Assembly: GCA_020746835.1 (NCBI GenBank) | Contig: JAGPNK010000004.1 | Span: forward strand, 558,001-622,000 | Direction: 5' to 3' | Source of the DNA: Stachybotrys elegans | Lineage: Eukaryota; Ascomycota; Sordariomycetes; Hypocreales; Stachybotryaceae | DNA: 64,000 nucleotides | In this document: in pieces, positions 26,540-37,312 of the stretch | Layout of the letters: each line of letters starts with the position of its first letter | How positions within the stretch are numbered: position 1 is the first letter of the stretch | Notes under the pieces: model-generated | The model's input: only the letters and a program-made list of their open reading frames with translations | Database searches by the model: none | What the model was told of the DNA's origin: nothing | Made by a program: the position numbers and the translations under genes

Positions 26540-26945
26540 CCATAAAGGCTCCCACGACAGCGAAGACCTCCAAGATAACGAAGACCTCCACGACTACGAA
26601 GGCTTCCACGACAACGAAGACTCCCCGCGACAACGAAGTGTCCCCGCGACAACGAAGTGTCCCCGCGACAACGAAGACTCCCATAATAACAAAAGTCTTC
26701 GTAATAACGAAGATACCCACGACAGCGAAGACCTCCAAGATAACGAAGGCTCCCGCGACAGCGAAGCCTCCCCACGACAGCGAAGACCTCCAAGATAACG
26801 AAGGCTCCCGCGACAGCGAAGCCTCCCCGCGACAGCGAAGCCTCCCCGCGACAGCGAAGCCTCCCCGCGACAGCGAAGCCTCCCCGCGACAGCGAAGGGC
26901 CTCCGCGACAACGAAGACGCACACGACAGCGAAGGCCTCCATGAT
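26540..26945. repeat. Minisatellite, 18-19-bp unit (GCGACAGCGAAGCCTCCCC)
   Basis: Roughly twenty degenerate copies of a unit with core GACAGCGAAG plus a CCTCC segment; the copies at about 26815-26895 are nearly perfect 19-mers. Long open frames on both strands here (up to 220 codons) are products of the repeat and not evidence for a gene. Confidence 0.85.
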
Positions 26946-27036
26946 AACAAAGGTTCCTGAAACGGCAAACGGCCTCCCGACCGAGAATTACCCCACAATA
27001 GCGACGGCCTCGAGCAGTCTTAGCTCTTCTGACCAA

Positions 27037-27052
27037 AAAAAAAAAAAAAACC
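27037..27052 (+). repeat. A16 homopolymer
   Basis: A run of 16 A residues after the minisatellite, possibly a relic of a retrotransposed tail. No associated element recognised. Confidence 0.6.
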
Positions 27053-27292
27053 TGGTGAATGGACCAAGCGACTGTAGTTACATTTTATAGCTTAATAGTA
27101 GATTCTGCTAGTCTTTCAGGATATGAAGGCTCGGACGCAAGGCACCAAGGGTGATTTCAGTAGTAAGAAGACATCAACTTGGATGCAGCTCCTAGGAAAT
27201 ACGGGACAGACTAATCATTGCATCTAACTATTGTATCCTAAAAGTACTCCAGGCCCCATCTGACTGGCAATAGAAAGGCCGGCTGAAAGCAA

Positions 27293-28137
27293 TCAGTGAC
27301 TACCGACGTTGGGCGAGCTTGGGCTCTCAGGGGGCGAGTGGCTGAGGTTTTGTTGGCGGTTGGTATGTAACCCGATCTCCGAGTCTCCTTCAGCTTGATA
27401 GGAGCTCTCCGGAAGTCGATAACCCACAGTCGATATTGTCATATAGAGGAGCCACTGTGTGAGCATCAACCGCTCGTAGTATCCAGCCAAGGACAACCCC
27501 AATAGTAATCCCGAGAGCAATAGAAGAAGAAATGCCAGGAGCGACAAATGATCAGCGGTATGTTTCGGCACCCTCTTTGACGATATACCTCGCGAAGCGA
27601 AAAGTATGATTCCAATGGCGGATGCTTGAGAAGTGAACGGTACGATGCAAGCCACTTCCATAGAAGTCGAAATGCCCGGGACCATTGCGAAGATAATAAT
27701 CAATATAGCTTCAATAGTCTCACATATCGCGATCCATTTCAGCCAGTGTTCTTTGCTTATCGCAACTGAGAAGGGGTAGACGATTGCAATCATCTGGCTA
27801 TCGCATTAGAATGGTCATACACTTGCGGGAGATTTTGACAGACCTGAATTATGGCAACTCCCACCATAGAAATCGTGACGAGAATGACATGTATGGATCC
27901 GGCGAGTACATCCGGAAGTTGGATGTGCGTGCTGTGCTCGAGAGCAAAGAGTATCACCGTTGTCAGGGCCAGCACGCCCCAACCTGCCATCAAGCATAGT
28001 AGGTATGTCTCCCGCAACCACCAGTGGTTTGACTTGACAAAGGCGAGAAGACAGACGCAGAAAAGAGAGAGGCTAAATATGAGGTAGGCCTCTGTGACTT
28101 GAACCTGAGGAAGATGGCCCATTCTGGAAGGGTTCAT
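27293..28137 (-). CDS. Multi-pass membrane protein of unknown function (264 aa)
   Basis: Exons 27844-28137 and 27293-27793 join across a 50-bp phase-0 intron (GTCTGT...CATTCTAATGCG...CCAG). About seven hydrophobic segments are visible: four in exon 1 and its junction, three in exon 2. The C-terminal tail is hydrophilic and Ser/Pro-rich. The topology resembles fungal seven-TM proteins, but I do not see the GDDYL-type signature of the SAT4 family, so no function is assigned. It lies head to tail with the BCS1-like gene. Confidence 0.7.
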
Positions 28138-28519
28138 ATCTGGTATGGAGGAGGTACGATGATGAGGGGATTCCAGGTCGTATTTATGCTTGAACCCAAG
28201 CTGTATGGAGAGTCAGCTCCACCACACAGATCGCGTGATTAATGTGACAAAGGGGGCAACACGAGGAGGATGATGTGCCTCCACTCCTTCGGGTTCACCA
28301 ATCTCAGGGGCTGGGGTTAGTGACCAGCTGTAGACGAGCGCTTCCATCTCGGGGAACAGAGCAACACCGACATACTCCAGTGGGCCATTAAGGACAACCG
28401 CCCGAGCCGAGGTTATTATACAGGGAGCGAGCGTTGTATTAAGCTTGATGATAGCAGATTGAATAGAGCAAGAACGGGAAGACCCCCCTACACACAGCCA
28501 CGACCTAACTACTGTGACT
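28138..28519. other. Spacer between membrane protein and BCS1-like genes
   Basis: Only shadow frames. It probably holds the BCS1-like 3' UTR and the promoter of the membrane protein gene. Confidence 0.5.
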
Positions 28520-30016
28520 TCAATCCCAGCCTTCGAGGCGACTCTTCTTCGCCTGCTTCTCCTTGCGGAGGTCATCTACCCATTGACCGCAGTGCTGTAC
28601 TGCAGCGGCCGGGCAAGACCTGTGTGGCAAAAGGTACGACATGATCTCTGCTGGACTGAATTCTGACTCCGGCACCTTCGCGGCAAACTCATCCGCTTGG
28701 CTTTCCACGTCTCCGTCTCCTTCCTTTTGTCGACTGACCCGCCCAATCTCCTCTGGCTGTCCAAACATGAAGTGGAAAATATTCTTGGCGATGCCTCTGT
28801 TAGCAAGCTGGAACTCAACCTCCTTGTCAATCCGACCGGGCCGTGTCAGTGCCGGGTCTAACCTCTGGGGGTGGTTTGTTGTCATGACAAGGACTCGATC
28901 TTCCTGAGAGGCAACACCGTCGAGGACATTCAATAAGCCCGAGAGTGTCACGCCCCTCTTTTGCGGCCTCACATCTCCGTCGCTGTCAGAATCTTCTGAG
29001 TTAGAGTCCCTGGAACACGCAGCTCCTGCTGCATCAATGTCCTCTAATAAGACAACACATCTGTCTGGGAGCCCAGCAAACAGGCTCTTCAGCATTTGAT
29101 CGTTGGCGCCAGGGATACTGACGACATAGATGTCCATGTCCAATTCGCCCGCAATTGACAAGCTGAAACTGGATTTCCCGGTTCCAGGTGGTCCATGCAA
29201 GAGGTATCCCCTTTTGTAGGGGATTGAATGTTCTGTGTACCAGCGTCTAGTATCAGGATTAAGGAAATCTCGAATGTCCTTGATCAGGGGTTCCTTCTGC
29301 TTTGCGTCAAGAATGACCGTCGATAAAGGCCGGGCAACCACTGCTTTCTCCTTCCTCCAGTGATCATCGCGATGCCCGTGGATGGTCGTCTTATTCTTCA
29401 AGTCGTTAAGGTATTTAAGTCGACAGTCTTCCAGAAGATCTTTCAAGACCGGCGATCGTCCAATACAGGTAACGGAGATCTGCTCCTCTTTATGAAAGCC
29501 ATTGTCTACCAGGACGGTCTTGTAGTAAAGCAAGTTGTTCTTGTACCAGAAGACGAAAGAGCCTTCCCAAGGGGCATACCAGAGAGCCTTCTTGGTGGAG
29601 TCGCTGTAACCTTGGGCTAGATTCCGCTTCGTTCTGACTCTGGCAAGGATAGAACGGGCAGTGTCGTCTAACCCCCGAGATGAGATCCAGGTTTGGACCA
29701 TGTGGTATGTTTCGTCCGAAGGTTTGATGTGGATTGTTGATGCTGTAGCGGTTAGCCTGGATCGACGATTTTGAGTGAAGCACTAACTGCAATAATAGAC
29801 AAACCAATACTTCAATTGGAGTACGTAAGGCTTTAAGAACGCAGCCAGAGCAAAAAAGCACATCAACTGAGTGTAGCCAGTCAAATTGCCGCTGAGGGTT
29901 TGACCGGCGGCATGGGTGATGTTGGTGAAACCGGGAAGGAAGAGGTCCAAGACGGACACCTGCTGGGACAGAGACCCCGGGATAACAGGAGGGCTGAGAT
30001 TGCTGAGAAGTGTCAT
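28520..30016 (-). CDS. BCS1-like AAA ATPase (483 aa)
   Basis: Exons 29788-30016 and 28520-29742 with a 45-bp intron (GTTAGT...GCTAACC...ACAG). A hydrophobic segment near residues 50-76 is the likely membrane anchor, followed by the BCS1 N-terminal domain. Next come Walker A GPPGTGKSS (about 259-267), Walker B VVLLEDIDAA, and the AAA sensor region MTTNHPQRLDPALTRPGR. An acidic Ser/Asp insert (SNSEDSDSDGD) lies after Walker B. Mitochondrial BCS1 inserts the Rieske protein into complex III; fungi carry many divergent paralogues of unknown role, and the short N-terminus here favours a paralogue. The start is the Met just before the anchor; an upstream Met at 30088 is possible. Confidence 0.85.
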
Positions 30017-30088
30017 GATGAATAACCTTGTGAGTGAGTGAGTGCAAAGCGATGGGCCTTCGGAAATGATGCGTTGAACGAAACGCAA

Positions 30089-30585
30089 GCATCAACTCAG
30101 CGGGAATTTTGGCTTTTTTATTCCTTTCAGGGGCCTCAATTGATCTCACCCAGGATGGCCGAGGGTACACAGCAGGCCGCATGAAAAGCGGCCGGGCCTG
30201 GAGATGGAGAAGGCAAGGCAAGACGCACTACAAACTCCATTAACCACTAGACTATCTAAGGTCGTTCTCCTGTAGTATCTTCCATTCTCAAATGGAGATA
30301 GTAATGGGTCCTGGCCTTTGTCAAAAAGCATAGTTACTAGATTAGAACAAACCCCACTCTTCGTTTCACTCCAGATGTCCAATGGATAACCCTAGATCGT
30401 TATCAGCCCCATCAAAGTGCCCAAGTGCCAAAGTGCCCAGGTGCTCAAGTGCCCAAGTGCCTAAATGTCAACACCATATGCATTGGTGCCTTGTAGCCTA
30501 AGGTGCGAAAGATTGAGTGACACCTGGGGAAGCCAGGCATCATCTCAGAGGTGCATGTCTCCCCTAACTCTCTTTCCTCGCCACC
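30089..30585. other. Intergenic with short minisatellite
   Basis: The stretch 30415-30466 holds about five copies of a 10-11-bp unit, AAGTGCCCAA-like, the same unit found at 33224-33357. Nothing else recognised. Confidence 0.6.
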
Positions 30586-31780
30586 ATGGTACAAGATTTG
30601 ATTCAGTGCTTTATATGCCCCTCCCAATTCTCAAACTATGAGATCTGTATCCAACATTCACAATCTTATCAGGTACGAACAGAACACATCCACGGCGTCC
30701 TGGTGCTAATAGATGGCAGTTCAAAGTCATCCCGTTACTTGAAAGGGGGAAAGAGCTTGTCACGCAGGCCCTAGGCACTGAGCTTTCGACCGAAATCACG
30801 GCGCTACTTACTAGAGCGCAGATTCTTTTGCACCACGGTTCAGAATCTCTTGCATCGCTCGATGATATTAATGGCATAGTTCGACATGAAGCCAGTGGTG
30901 TGGACCAAGGCTGGGACAAAGAATCTGTGCCGGCCACGGTTCTGACACAGCCAAATGGGCAAGTCGATGCGACGCGCCGCTCTGTCAGAATTCAATGTCC
31001 CCATAAAGACTGTGATGGTGAAGCTCAAACCTTCGCGAGAGTGCAAGAACTGGATCGGCACTATGCTCTACGTACAGTGCCCATCGTGGAATGGCGTTTC
31101 GCTCCGTCACTAATAAGCGCACAGATTATAAACAATCTGTTCAGTGCGAGGCTTGCGGTAATGCCCTTACCGCGAGAGAAGCCATAACGCATACTTGCAA
31201 GGATGCCGCGGCTTCCCAAATAATGCTTCTGAAGAAGCAGCGTAAAAGGTGGCGCAGAACATTACGCGAGGAGGTGAAGAAGGCCCAATTGTCTAAGGAC
31301 TTGAGTAAGCATCTCGACCGTGGCGCAGGAGCGTTTTCATACGGAGAACAGTCAGTACTTTCAAGCGATTATTCAAGAGACAGCATGACCACTGGCCCAT
31401 TCGACCTCATATCCAGCGTTGCCGACCTTGAAGGGTCGTCACAGAGCACTACGTTCCCTCCGCCCCAGGAAATTTCATCACTTCCGTTCATTACCACTTC
31501 TAAGCAAAGCGCTCTACCGGCTGGTATGGATGACCTTTCGATAGGTTTTCCTACTCAAGCTCCCATCTATTCTCTGGGCATCTCGGCGCGGGAGTCGGAG
31601 CAAGGGTCCGAACCTCGTCCGACCAACGCCCCCTTATACGGGGAGAGCTTACTTGCGAACTGGAATGGACAAGTTCGGTTTGGCCTCGCTGGACAGAGCG
31701 ATGCCCCAATCTACCCGTCGGTATCATTTGCGCTCGCTTCATCCATGCATGGGGAGGAGTCAAGCGCCCAAGGACGGTAG
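30586..31780 (+). CDS. C2H2-type zinc finger protein (364 aa)
   Basis: Three exons: 30586-30672, 30720-31071 and 31125-31780. The 47- and 53-bp introns have GTAC donors and CTAAT branch points. The protein opens with CFICPSQF...CIQH, has a second zinc-binding region CPHKDCDGEAQTF...LDRHY, and a third CEACGNALTAREAITHTC. A Lys/Arg-rich helix (LLKKQRKRWRRTLR) follows, then a Ser/Thr-rich tail. The finger types suggest nucleic-acid binding. I do not recognise the subfamily. Splicing is required to connect the fingers; the frame closes exactly across both introns. Confidence 0.7.
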
Positions 31781-32009
31781 GATGCCAGTCAATTGGGGCC
31801 AATGTAAAATGTCAAGCTGCGTCTATCTTCGATGCGCACACTACTTCCTTGAACATCACTTAGGCGTGGTAGTTCGCGTGGCGGTTGTATTCTTCAAATC
31901 GTATATAATTGTCGAGCCTTGTATGATTCGAAACGATAGTCGTCGATCGTGTGTGATTCTATAATGGCATCAGAGGTTTGCGGTAGCGTTCGAGAAGTGA
32001 AAAACAAGC

Positions 32010-32639
32010 TTACAACCCGCCAGCGTCCATTTGAATCGAGCTATGGGTGCACCCCCTCTTCTTCAATATAGCATCCGGGACCTCAATAAAGCCATTTGAG
32101 GCTGGAGCACCCTTCAAACGGCCCCAACCTGGGGGATCCACGTGAGAACGTTGAGTCAACTCTGCAAGGGATCCAGGACTGAGAATGTGAATTATGATGC
32201 GATCTTTTTGGCCAGGCTCCAACGATAGGACGAAGCGGTGATGGGGATCGGGGCCGAGAGTAGTACATAATTGCGCTTCGAGTCGGTCTAAATATGGTTC
32301 GAGGATGGATCGCACACGCTGGTTAGAGTTAGAGGGGAATATCCTTAGATGTCCTAAGATATAGAGTCTACTAACTGGGTTTTCCATCAGTTTGGGTTTC
32401 GCAACGGCAAGACCATCGACAGTCTCAGCAATCCCACGCTTCTCCAGCTCAGGGACCAAGCTGCCTATTGCTGCATCCTGCTCGTAGAAATATCCATGCG
32501 TCGTGAAAAAGTCGACGGGTTCACCCGCACAAGGCGATGGTGAAGCCATCAGGCAAGCAAAAATGAACCGGGAAAGACCGCCACTTAGTTGAGAGAGGAT
32601 TGGACTGTTTTCGGGAGGGGAAATATCAGTGAGGTACAC
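32010..32639 (-). CDS. Hypothetical protein (209 aa)
   Basis: A single open frame with balanced composition, DFFTTHGYFYEQD near the middle of its first half and the well-ordered stretch VRSILEPYLDRLEAQLC. No signal peptide or membrane helix is clear; a weak hydrophobic patch lies at residues 24-32. The true start may be the internal Met at residue 31. I do not recognise a family. It is the only long frame in this interval and its codon use resembles its neighbours. Confidence 0.5.
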   Translation of the reverse strand: MYLTDISPPENSPILSQLSGGLSRFIFACLMASPSPCAGEPVDFFTTHGYFYEQDAAIGSLVPELEKRGIAETVDGLAVAKPKLMENPVSRLYILGHLRIFPSNSNQRVRSILEPYLDRLEAQLCTTLGPDPHHRFVLSLEPGQKDRIIIHILSPGSLAELTQRSHVDPPGWGRLKGAPASNGFIEVPDAILKKRGCTHSSIQMDAGGL

Positions 32640-32920
32640 GTGATGCGGCGTGGGAGCAAAAATGTTTTTCCGATGCGGTGGTCTCGCACTATAGCCTGCG
32701 AGTGCTGTCCCTTTAAAGTTCTATCGGGTTCAGGTATGGGGTTTTCAATTAAATACCACAATTTCTACCCAACGCAAACATCAGCGGATTCCATATATCC
32801 AACAAAAGCCAACAAAAGCACTTCTTTCTCTAAGGAATTTATACCGTATGAATCCTGCCCGCTCTATTGGCTTAGAAAAGAGACTTACTAGCTTCTGTCA
32901 GTTGAATAAGTCGGCTGAAC

Positions 32921-33130
32921 ATGACTGGGACCTGTCCCAGTTGCAAAGGCTCCGGCATGAGGGGAGACTTCATCTGTGGCAGGTGTAATGGCTCTGGGGA
33001 AATATCGGTCTTGAGCACCCAGAATCCCATACTACAACCTGTATCCGCCGTGGCTGGCTATTTTCATTTATCGTGGCTTGCGTATGGACTTCTGACTCAG
33101 GAGGAGGATGATAAAGGGCAATGCATATGA
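32921..33130 (+). CDS. Small CxxCxGxG zinc-finger protein (69 aa or shorter)
   Basis: Starts MTGTCPSCKGSGMRGDFICGRC and so carries two DnaJ-type CxxCxGxG half-sites (CPSCKGSG and CGRCNGSG) within 27 residues. DnaJ zinc centres use four such repeats; a lone pair is enough to bind one zinc ion. The tail after residue 30 has no features and could be removed by an unseen intron. A second, shorter protein of the same design is encoded 1.1 kb downstream at 34017, so the two look like a duplicated pair. Role unknown. Confidence 0.55.
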   Translation: MTGTCPSCKGSGMRGDFICGRCNGSGEISVLSTQNPILQPVSAVAGYFHLSWLAYGLLTQEEDDKGQCI

Positions 33131-33223
33131 GTGTAAAAATAGATCACCATGTTAAAACCCACTATCCTGGATGTCTAAATTCTGATGTCATAACTACCCA
33201 GATATGGCAATTCAAATCATAAG

Positions 33224-33357
33224 CTCAAGTGCCAAGGTGCCGAAGTGTCAAAGTGCCAAAATGCCCAAGTGCCCAAGTGCCCAGGTGCCCAGGTGCCAAA
33301 GTGTCAAAGTGCCAAAGTGTCAAGGTGCCAAAGTGCCAAAGTGCCAAAGTGCCAAAA
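33224..33357. repeat. Minisatellite, 8-11-bp unit (AAGTGCCAAAGTGCC)
   Basis: About thirteen imperfect copies of GTGCCAAA/GTGCCCAA in tandem. The same unit occurs at 30415-30466. Three short forward frames (60-107 codons) through it, rich in Lys, Cys, Pro and Gln, are artefacts of the repeat. Confidence 0.85.
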
Positions 33358-33359
33358 CT

Positions 33360-33830
33360 GGACTTGCAGCTCAAAGCAATCTACATGGGATCACAATATC
33401 ACGAAAGACAGTGCTTTTATCGCAAATTGAACAGACATTCCTGAGGAGATACCGGGGATGCCAGTCACTTCTAGCATTCGTCTTATTTCCATTCTGGAGG
33501 GTTTCTCCCATCAACCGTATGAACTAAATGCAGACACCGCAGCAACTCACATCATTGAGCAAAAGGTCATCCTTCTGCAGTATTGGCGAAATTGGATACG
33601 GAATTCAAGCGGCCAGCCCTGGCAACTTCCCTGCTCCTCCGCTGCACTCTCACACACCAACATCAGATCCCTACCCCAGCCGCAATACAATGAATCAGGC
33701 TCTGCAGCCACGTCAAGAGGGATGCTGCAATGAGGCTGCAGCTTCGTAAATGCAGGCTTGTCCTAAATGGTAAACGAGGGCCACGACCGTGATTCTGCAC
33801 AGAAAATAACACGATGGACTTGCTTAGCTA
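33360..33830. other. Intergenic, no gene supported
   Basis: Short forward frames only, without domains. It leads into the promoter of the 33-residue protein. Confidence 0.45.
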
Positions 33831-33832
33831 CC

Positions 33833-33840
33833 TATATAAA
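33833..33840 (+). promoter_or_regulatory. TATA box of the 33-aa zinc-finger gene
   Basis: TATATAAA within CCTATATAAAGACAAC; nearly the same string (CCTATAAAGACAAC) precedes the Ulp1-like gene. A 46-bp leader intron follows at 33918-33963 (GTTAGT...CTTCAG), ahead of the ATG at 34017. Confidence 0.5.
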
Positions 33841-34016
33841 GACAACCGTCCCTCTCAATCCTAGACCATTTTTTCATCCTTCTCATCATCTAACGACGCA
33901 ACAAATTTATTGAACCGGTTAGTTCCCTATACTGAGCTTTGCTGGACTCATGCCTGACTTCAGGAAATTCACAACAGACTCAAACATCTAACACGTACAT
34001 TTCGTGAAACGAAATC

Positions 34017-34118
34017 ATGTCTTCCGAGACTTGTGGCATGTGTGGTGGATCTGGCATGGGCAGTGGCGAGGGGGCATGCTTTAAGTGCGGCGGATCAGGC
34101 ACGGTGCCTAAGAAGTGA
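34017..34118 (+). CDS. 33-residue CxxCxGxG microprotein
   Basis: ATG at 34017 opens a 33-codon frame with two half-sites, CGMCGGSG and CFKCGGSG, separated by a Gly/Ser linker and closed by PKK and a stop. It is too short for usual gene calls, but it has a TATA box, a probable leader intron and a clear paralogue at 32921. Four cysteines in this spacing are expected to hold one zinc ion, as in DnaJ. Role unknown; a chaperone-cofactor or decoy function would be guesswork. Confidence 0.6.
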   Translation: MSSETCGMCGGSGMGSGEGACFKCGGSGTVPKK

Positions 34119-34466
34119 TACAAACCTTCTGTTCTTGTCGAGGCTCACTTCCCGGAGCCGCAATGCCCACAATGTCTTTGAGCCAAGGACCCGGCCAGCA
34201 AGACGACTAGATCAAGGGGCAATGATTTACTTTCGTCTTTCGTTGTAAGCACAATATGCTTATGACATTTCTATGGAACTTTGGTAGCTTTACCGGCCAC
34301 TCATTTACACTTTTAGAGACCATGGTCTCGCAACCAGACCCTTTATTCCTGTGCCGATTCCTTCCTAGTGATACATGTGAAAACCAAAATAGTCAGACTA
34401 ATCAATACATGCACGCCCTGTACGGCCAGTCGAATGGCTTGGCATCAATCGCGTTCTTCGAATACA
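34119..34466. other. Intergenic between convergent genes
   Basis: 3' regions of the microprotein gene and the mitochondrial carrier gene. Nothing recognised. Confidence 0.5.
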
Positions 34467-35655
34467 TCATTGTCGCCCGCAGAGTCTTAAGACAAACTCA
34501 TACACTCCAAGTGTGATAACAGCTGAGGGAACAGAGCGGACAAGATGCGGTGTCAAGCCCCCATACAATCCGCCAATACCCTCAGTTCTCCAAACCGTTT
34601 GAAAGCAGTGAACAAGGCCTGTATACCTGGGTATACCGCTCTCCAGTGGTGCTTGGCGTAGCCTAGTCCTTACAACCTATTATCATGTCAGCTTCACCAA
34701 CAAAGACAAAAACGAAGTCCAAAGCGAAGAGCGGCGGGAGTGATCAGGGTCGCGGGGGACAGACCTCATGAGGATATGTGATCAGCACGGCGGCTAGCTT
34801 TGCTGATCCAGCTGCACCGCTGGTGCTTATCCAAGTCTGAATCTCTCCTGGAGACTGACCATTGCCTCCTAATGAATAATGAATCATGACTTTCAGCCGC
34901 TCATATATAACAAGATGCATGGCTGTCTCAACAGTACCCAAATAGCTTGCGCTTAAACCACGATAGAATCCACGGATCCCTTCCGTTTGAACGACCTGAC
35001 GGAGGCAGTCAAGGCTGTTCCTATACTGTCGTATGGCGACCCCGTCTGCTTGTATTTTGGCCTTGTCGAGCTGCAGTCTTGTCTTTACCAACCAGATAGG
35101 ATTGGTCAGAGTCGCTGTTGCGATTCCAGCTACGACTGCAGCTTGCGCATGTACCACTGGGTCATTCTCGGCACGGTTAAATGCCCATGCGCCAAGGTGT
35201 TTGCAATTGCCATAGACGTAGAACTTGATAGCGGTAGCTGGGACTACACCAGCAAGACTAGGTCCCAGGCCGCGAAAGAATCCGCGCCAACCTTCATTAT
35301 ATCGTATCGAATGGAAGATTTGAAACGTCTCGCGAACATGGGAAAAGGTTGCCCAGAGGCGGCCACTGGGGTTGGCATGCCTAATGGAATGAACGGTTTG
35401 CACGGGACGGCTCCCGCTCTGGTAAAAATCCGATTGAAGTCTTGTTCGGAGGACATCAAGCGGCGATGTAACGACGGCGGTGACTAGACCCCCAGAGCTG
35501 CGCGCAATCAAACAAAATTAGAATAACATCTTTGTCAAATGCTGCAAAACTTACGCGCCGGCAAGAAGATGCGCCCATGGCTGCCTAGTGGGTTCCTTGT
35601 AGGTCTGGGAATGGCTTAAGATGGTGGACGATCTTGGAGCTGGTGAAGCTTCCAT
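34467..35655 (-). CDS. Mitochondrial carrier, Rim2/SLC25A33-36 type pyrimidine nucleotide transporter (347 aa)
   Basis: Three exons (35555-35655, 34765-35497, 34467-34676) with introns of 57 and 88 bp join into one frame. The three carrier repeats each show the signature P-x-[D/E]-x-x-[R/K]: SPLDVLRTRL (residue 46 on), NPIWLVKTRLQL and YPHEVVRTRLRQ. The family is known to sit in the inner mitochondrial membrane; the length, the NPIW variant and the HLGAWAFN region best fit yeast Rim2, which exchanges pyrimidine nucleotides and supports mtDNA upkeep. The final exon ends RLCGRQ and a stop at 34467. A housekeeping-type carrier inside a mobile element suggests an extra copy; whether it is active cannot be seen here, but nothing is broken. 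Confidence 0.85.
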
Positions 35656-35964
35656 GGTGATGGTGATGGAGGTCTGTGTTTTTCCCCCTTGATCAGCAAC
35701 TTCAGATGGATTGCGCTGCCTCAGCTTACATAATGCCATGTTGCAAGCAGACCCATTGCCAACCAATCAACATGCATGGTCAGCTGAGCCTAAATGCATC
35801 GAGCTGAGACCGGAAAGGCAAAACTTCGGAGAAGATGAGGAGTTCACAATTTGTCACATAGCTACACGAGCCCAAGCGGCTACTTTGGGGTCTAGTAACC
35901 CATACTACCCAACACAAATCTTCAGGACACGGACTGAATCCTTTAATGGCGTCATGCGCGGCCA
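35656..35964. other. Promoter region of the carrier gene
   Basis: Only shadow frames seen. Confidence 0.4.
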
Positions 35965-36237
35965 TCACGTGGCTGGGGAAGCAGACGTGAGACTCGAAGA
36001 CTCTGCAATGCTGATAGAAAGTCGAGGGTGAGTTCCTGGAGGTCTGCAAATGGTCAGTTGTGCGTGCCCCCCGAAGTAACCTGGGGCTGTGTTACTGTTT
36101 TCGTTGAGGCTCTCGAGGCCTTCTGGCGTGGCAGTAAGCTTCCGGTCTTTACAAACCTTGTGGAAAGTTGCGCGAAAAACACCAAGACCTCCTTCAATTG
36201 GATTATCCTCGATGATCTTCAAACGCACCTCGTCCAT
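35965..36237 (-). CDS. Possible small hypothetical protein (90 aa)
   Basis: The ATG at 36237 is in strong fungal context (CACCATGG) and the first 35 codons look protein-like (MDEVRLKIIEDNPIEGGLGVF begins the frame). The remainder is less convincing and an intron may lie within. No family recognised. It is divergent from nothing obvious and upstream of the carrier gene on the same strand. Confidence 0.3.
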   Translation of the reverse strand: MDEVRLKIIEDNPIEGGLGVFRATFHKVCKDRKLTATPEGLESLNENSNTAPGYFGGHAQLTICRPPGTHPRLSISIAESSSLTSASPAT

Positions 36238-36239
36238 GG

Positions 36240-37312
36240 TGACAACCCCTTGGGACTGTGATGTTTTTGTGATGCGATGCAGAGAACGCGTTTTGGTGTT
36301 CGGGCATTGGTGGCTTATGCAATGTCACATGGGAGGCTGGAGCGGAATTAATTCGGGAAAATGCTTAAATAGGCGTAAATATTCTGACCAATAGATTGTC
36401 TTCACCCATCCCACAGTAACTCCAATCTGATTGGAGCGCGGTGTATCCACCAATCAGTTGGCCGATCTGCATTCAAGTGTAGGGACCAGCCTCCGTGATA
36501 ACTGTGCCACGTCAAACACATATTTGTTTGATGGCTCCATTGAAGGACGAGACGCCAATGTGAAATCTTAATACATGAGCAACCTTCTTATGTACAGCCA
36601 ACTTACCATCACGCTCGTTCAGTCTTCAGCCGTATCAGACCAATAAGCGGGCAAGTTTCGCCTTCGAAAACCTCCCTATCCAACCACAGGTGGGCTGTGT
36701 TCTCATAATGCTATGTTAACAGTAAGACGTGCAACGCTTCTTCATTTGACACCAACATCATAGGAGGCCGTGCTGACCAAACACGCAGTCACAGTATCGT
36801 CCACAAAGTCTGAGCCAGACCACAAGCTATCCACCCAGCAGCTAAACTCAGGAGAACAATCCTTTACAATATGAGTCTATTTGCCGTATAATTGGGGAAC
36901 TCTAGCCACCAAGTAGACGGAACCGAAACGGAAAGCAATGATCGCAAAGGAAAGCGGTTTTTGCCCAGCTTCTATTACGGCAACAAGAACCAAGAGATGG
37001 CCAAGACGTATTGACGCTGAATAAGCCTAGGCTTCTGATCAGAGCATAATACTCGACCACCTCGCTCGTCGGATGATGCTGAAGGACGACTTACTGCAAG
37101 TATCTAGGCGGGAGTCCTCAGCCCAGGCAGCCCATGAGCCACATAGCCATTATCGAGCCGTGGTGATTTCCCTTTGCTTCGCAAGCGGTCGACATGAGGC
37201 TTCTTTTCCCGGCGCCATTACACACATTACAGAAATAACAGCCACAGGCTCAGGGTCAAAGGATCTCGATGCAACCGTGAGATCTAAAGTTAGTCCAGCA
37301 GCCAACGAGGAG
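36240..37312. other. About 1 kb without a supported gene
   Basis: Short frames on both strands only. Towards its right end it becomes the upstream region of the Ulp1-like gene. Confidence 0.45.

Noticed and set aside
26374..27036. Minus-strand ORFs of 134-220 codons repeating RLRCRGEASLSRG
   Set aside because: Pure translation of the minisatellite; the opposite strand is equally open.
33204..33527. Three overlapping Lys/Cys/Pro-rich forward ORFs
   Set aside because: Translation of the AAGTGCCAAA minisatellite in its three frames.
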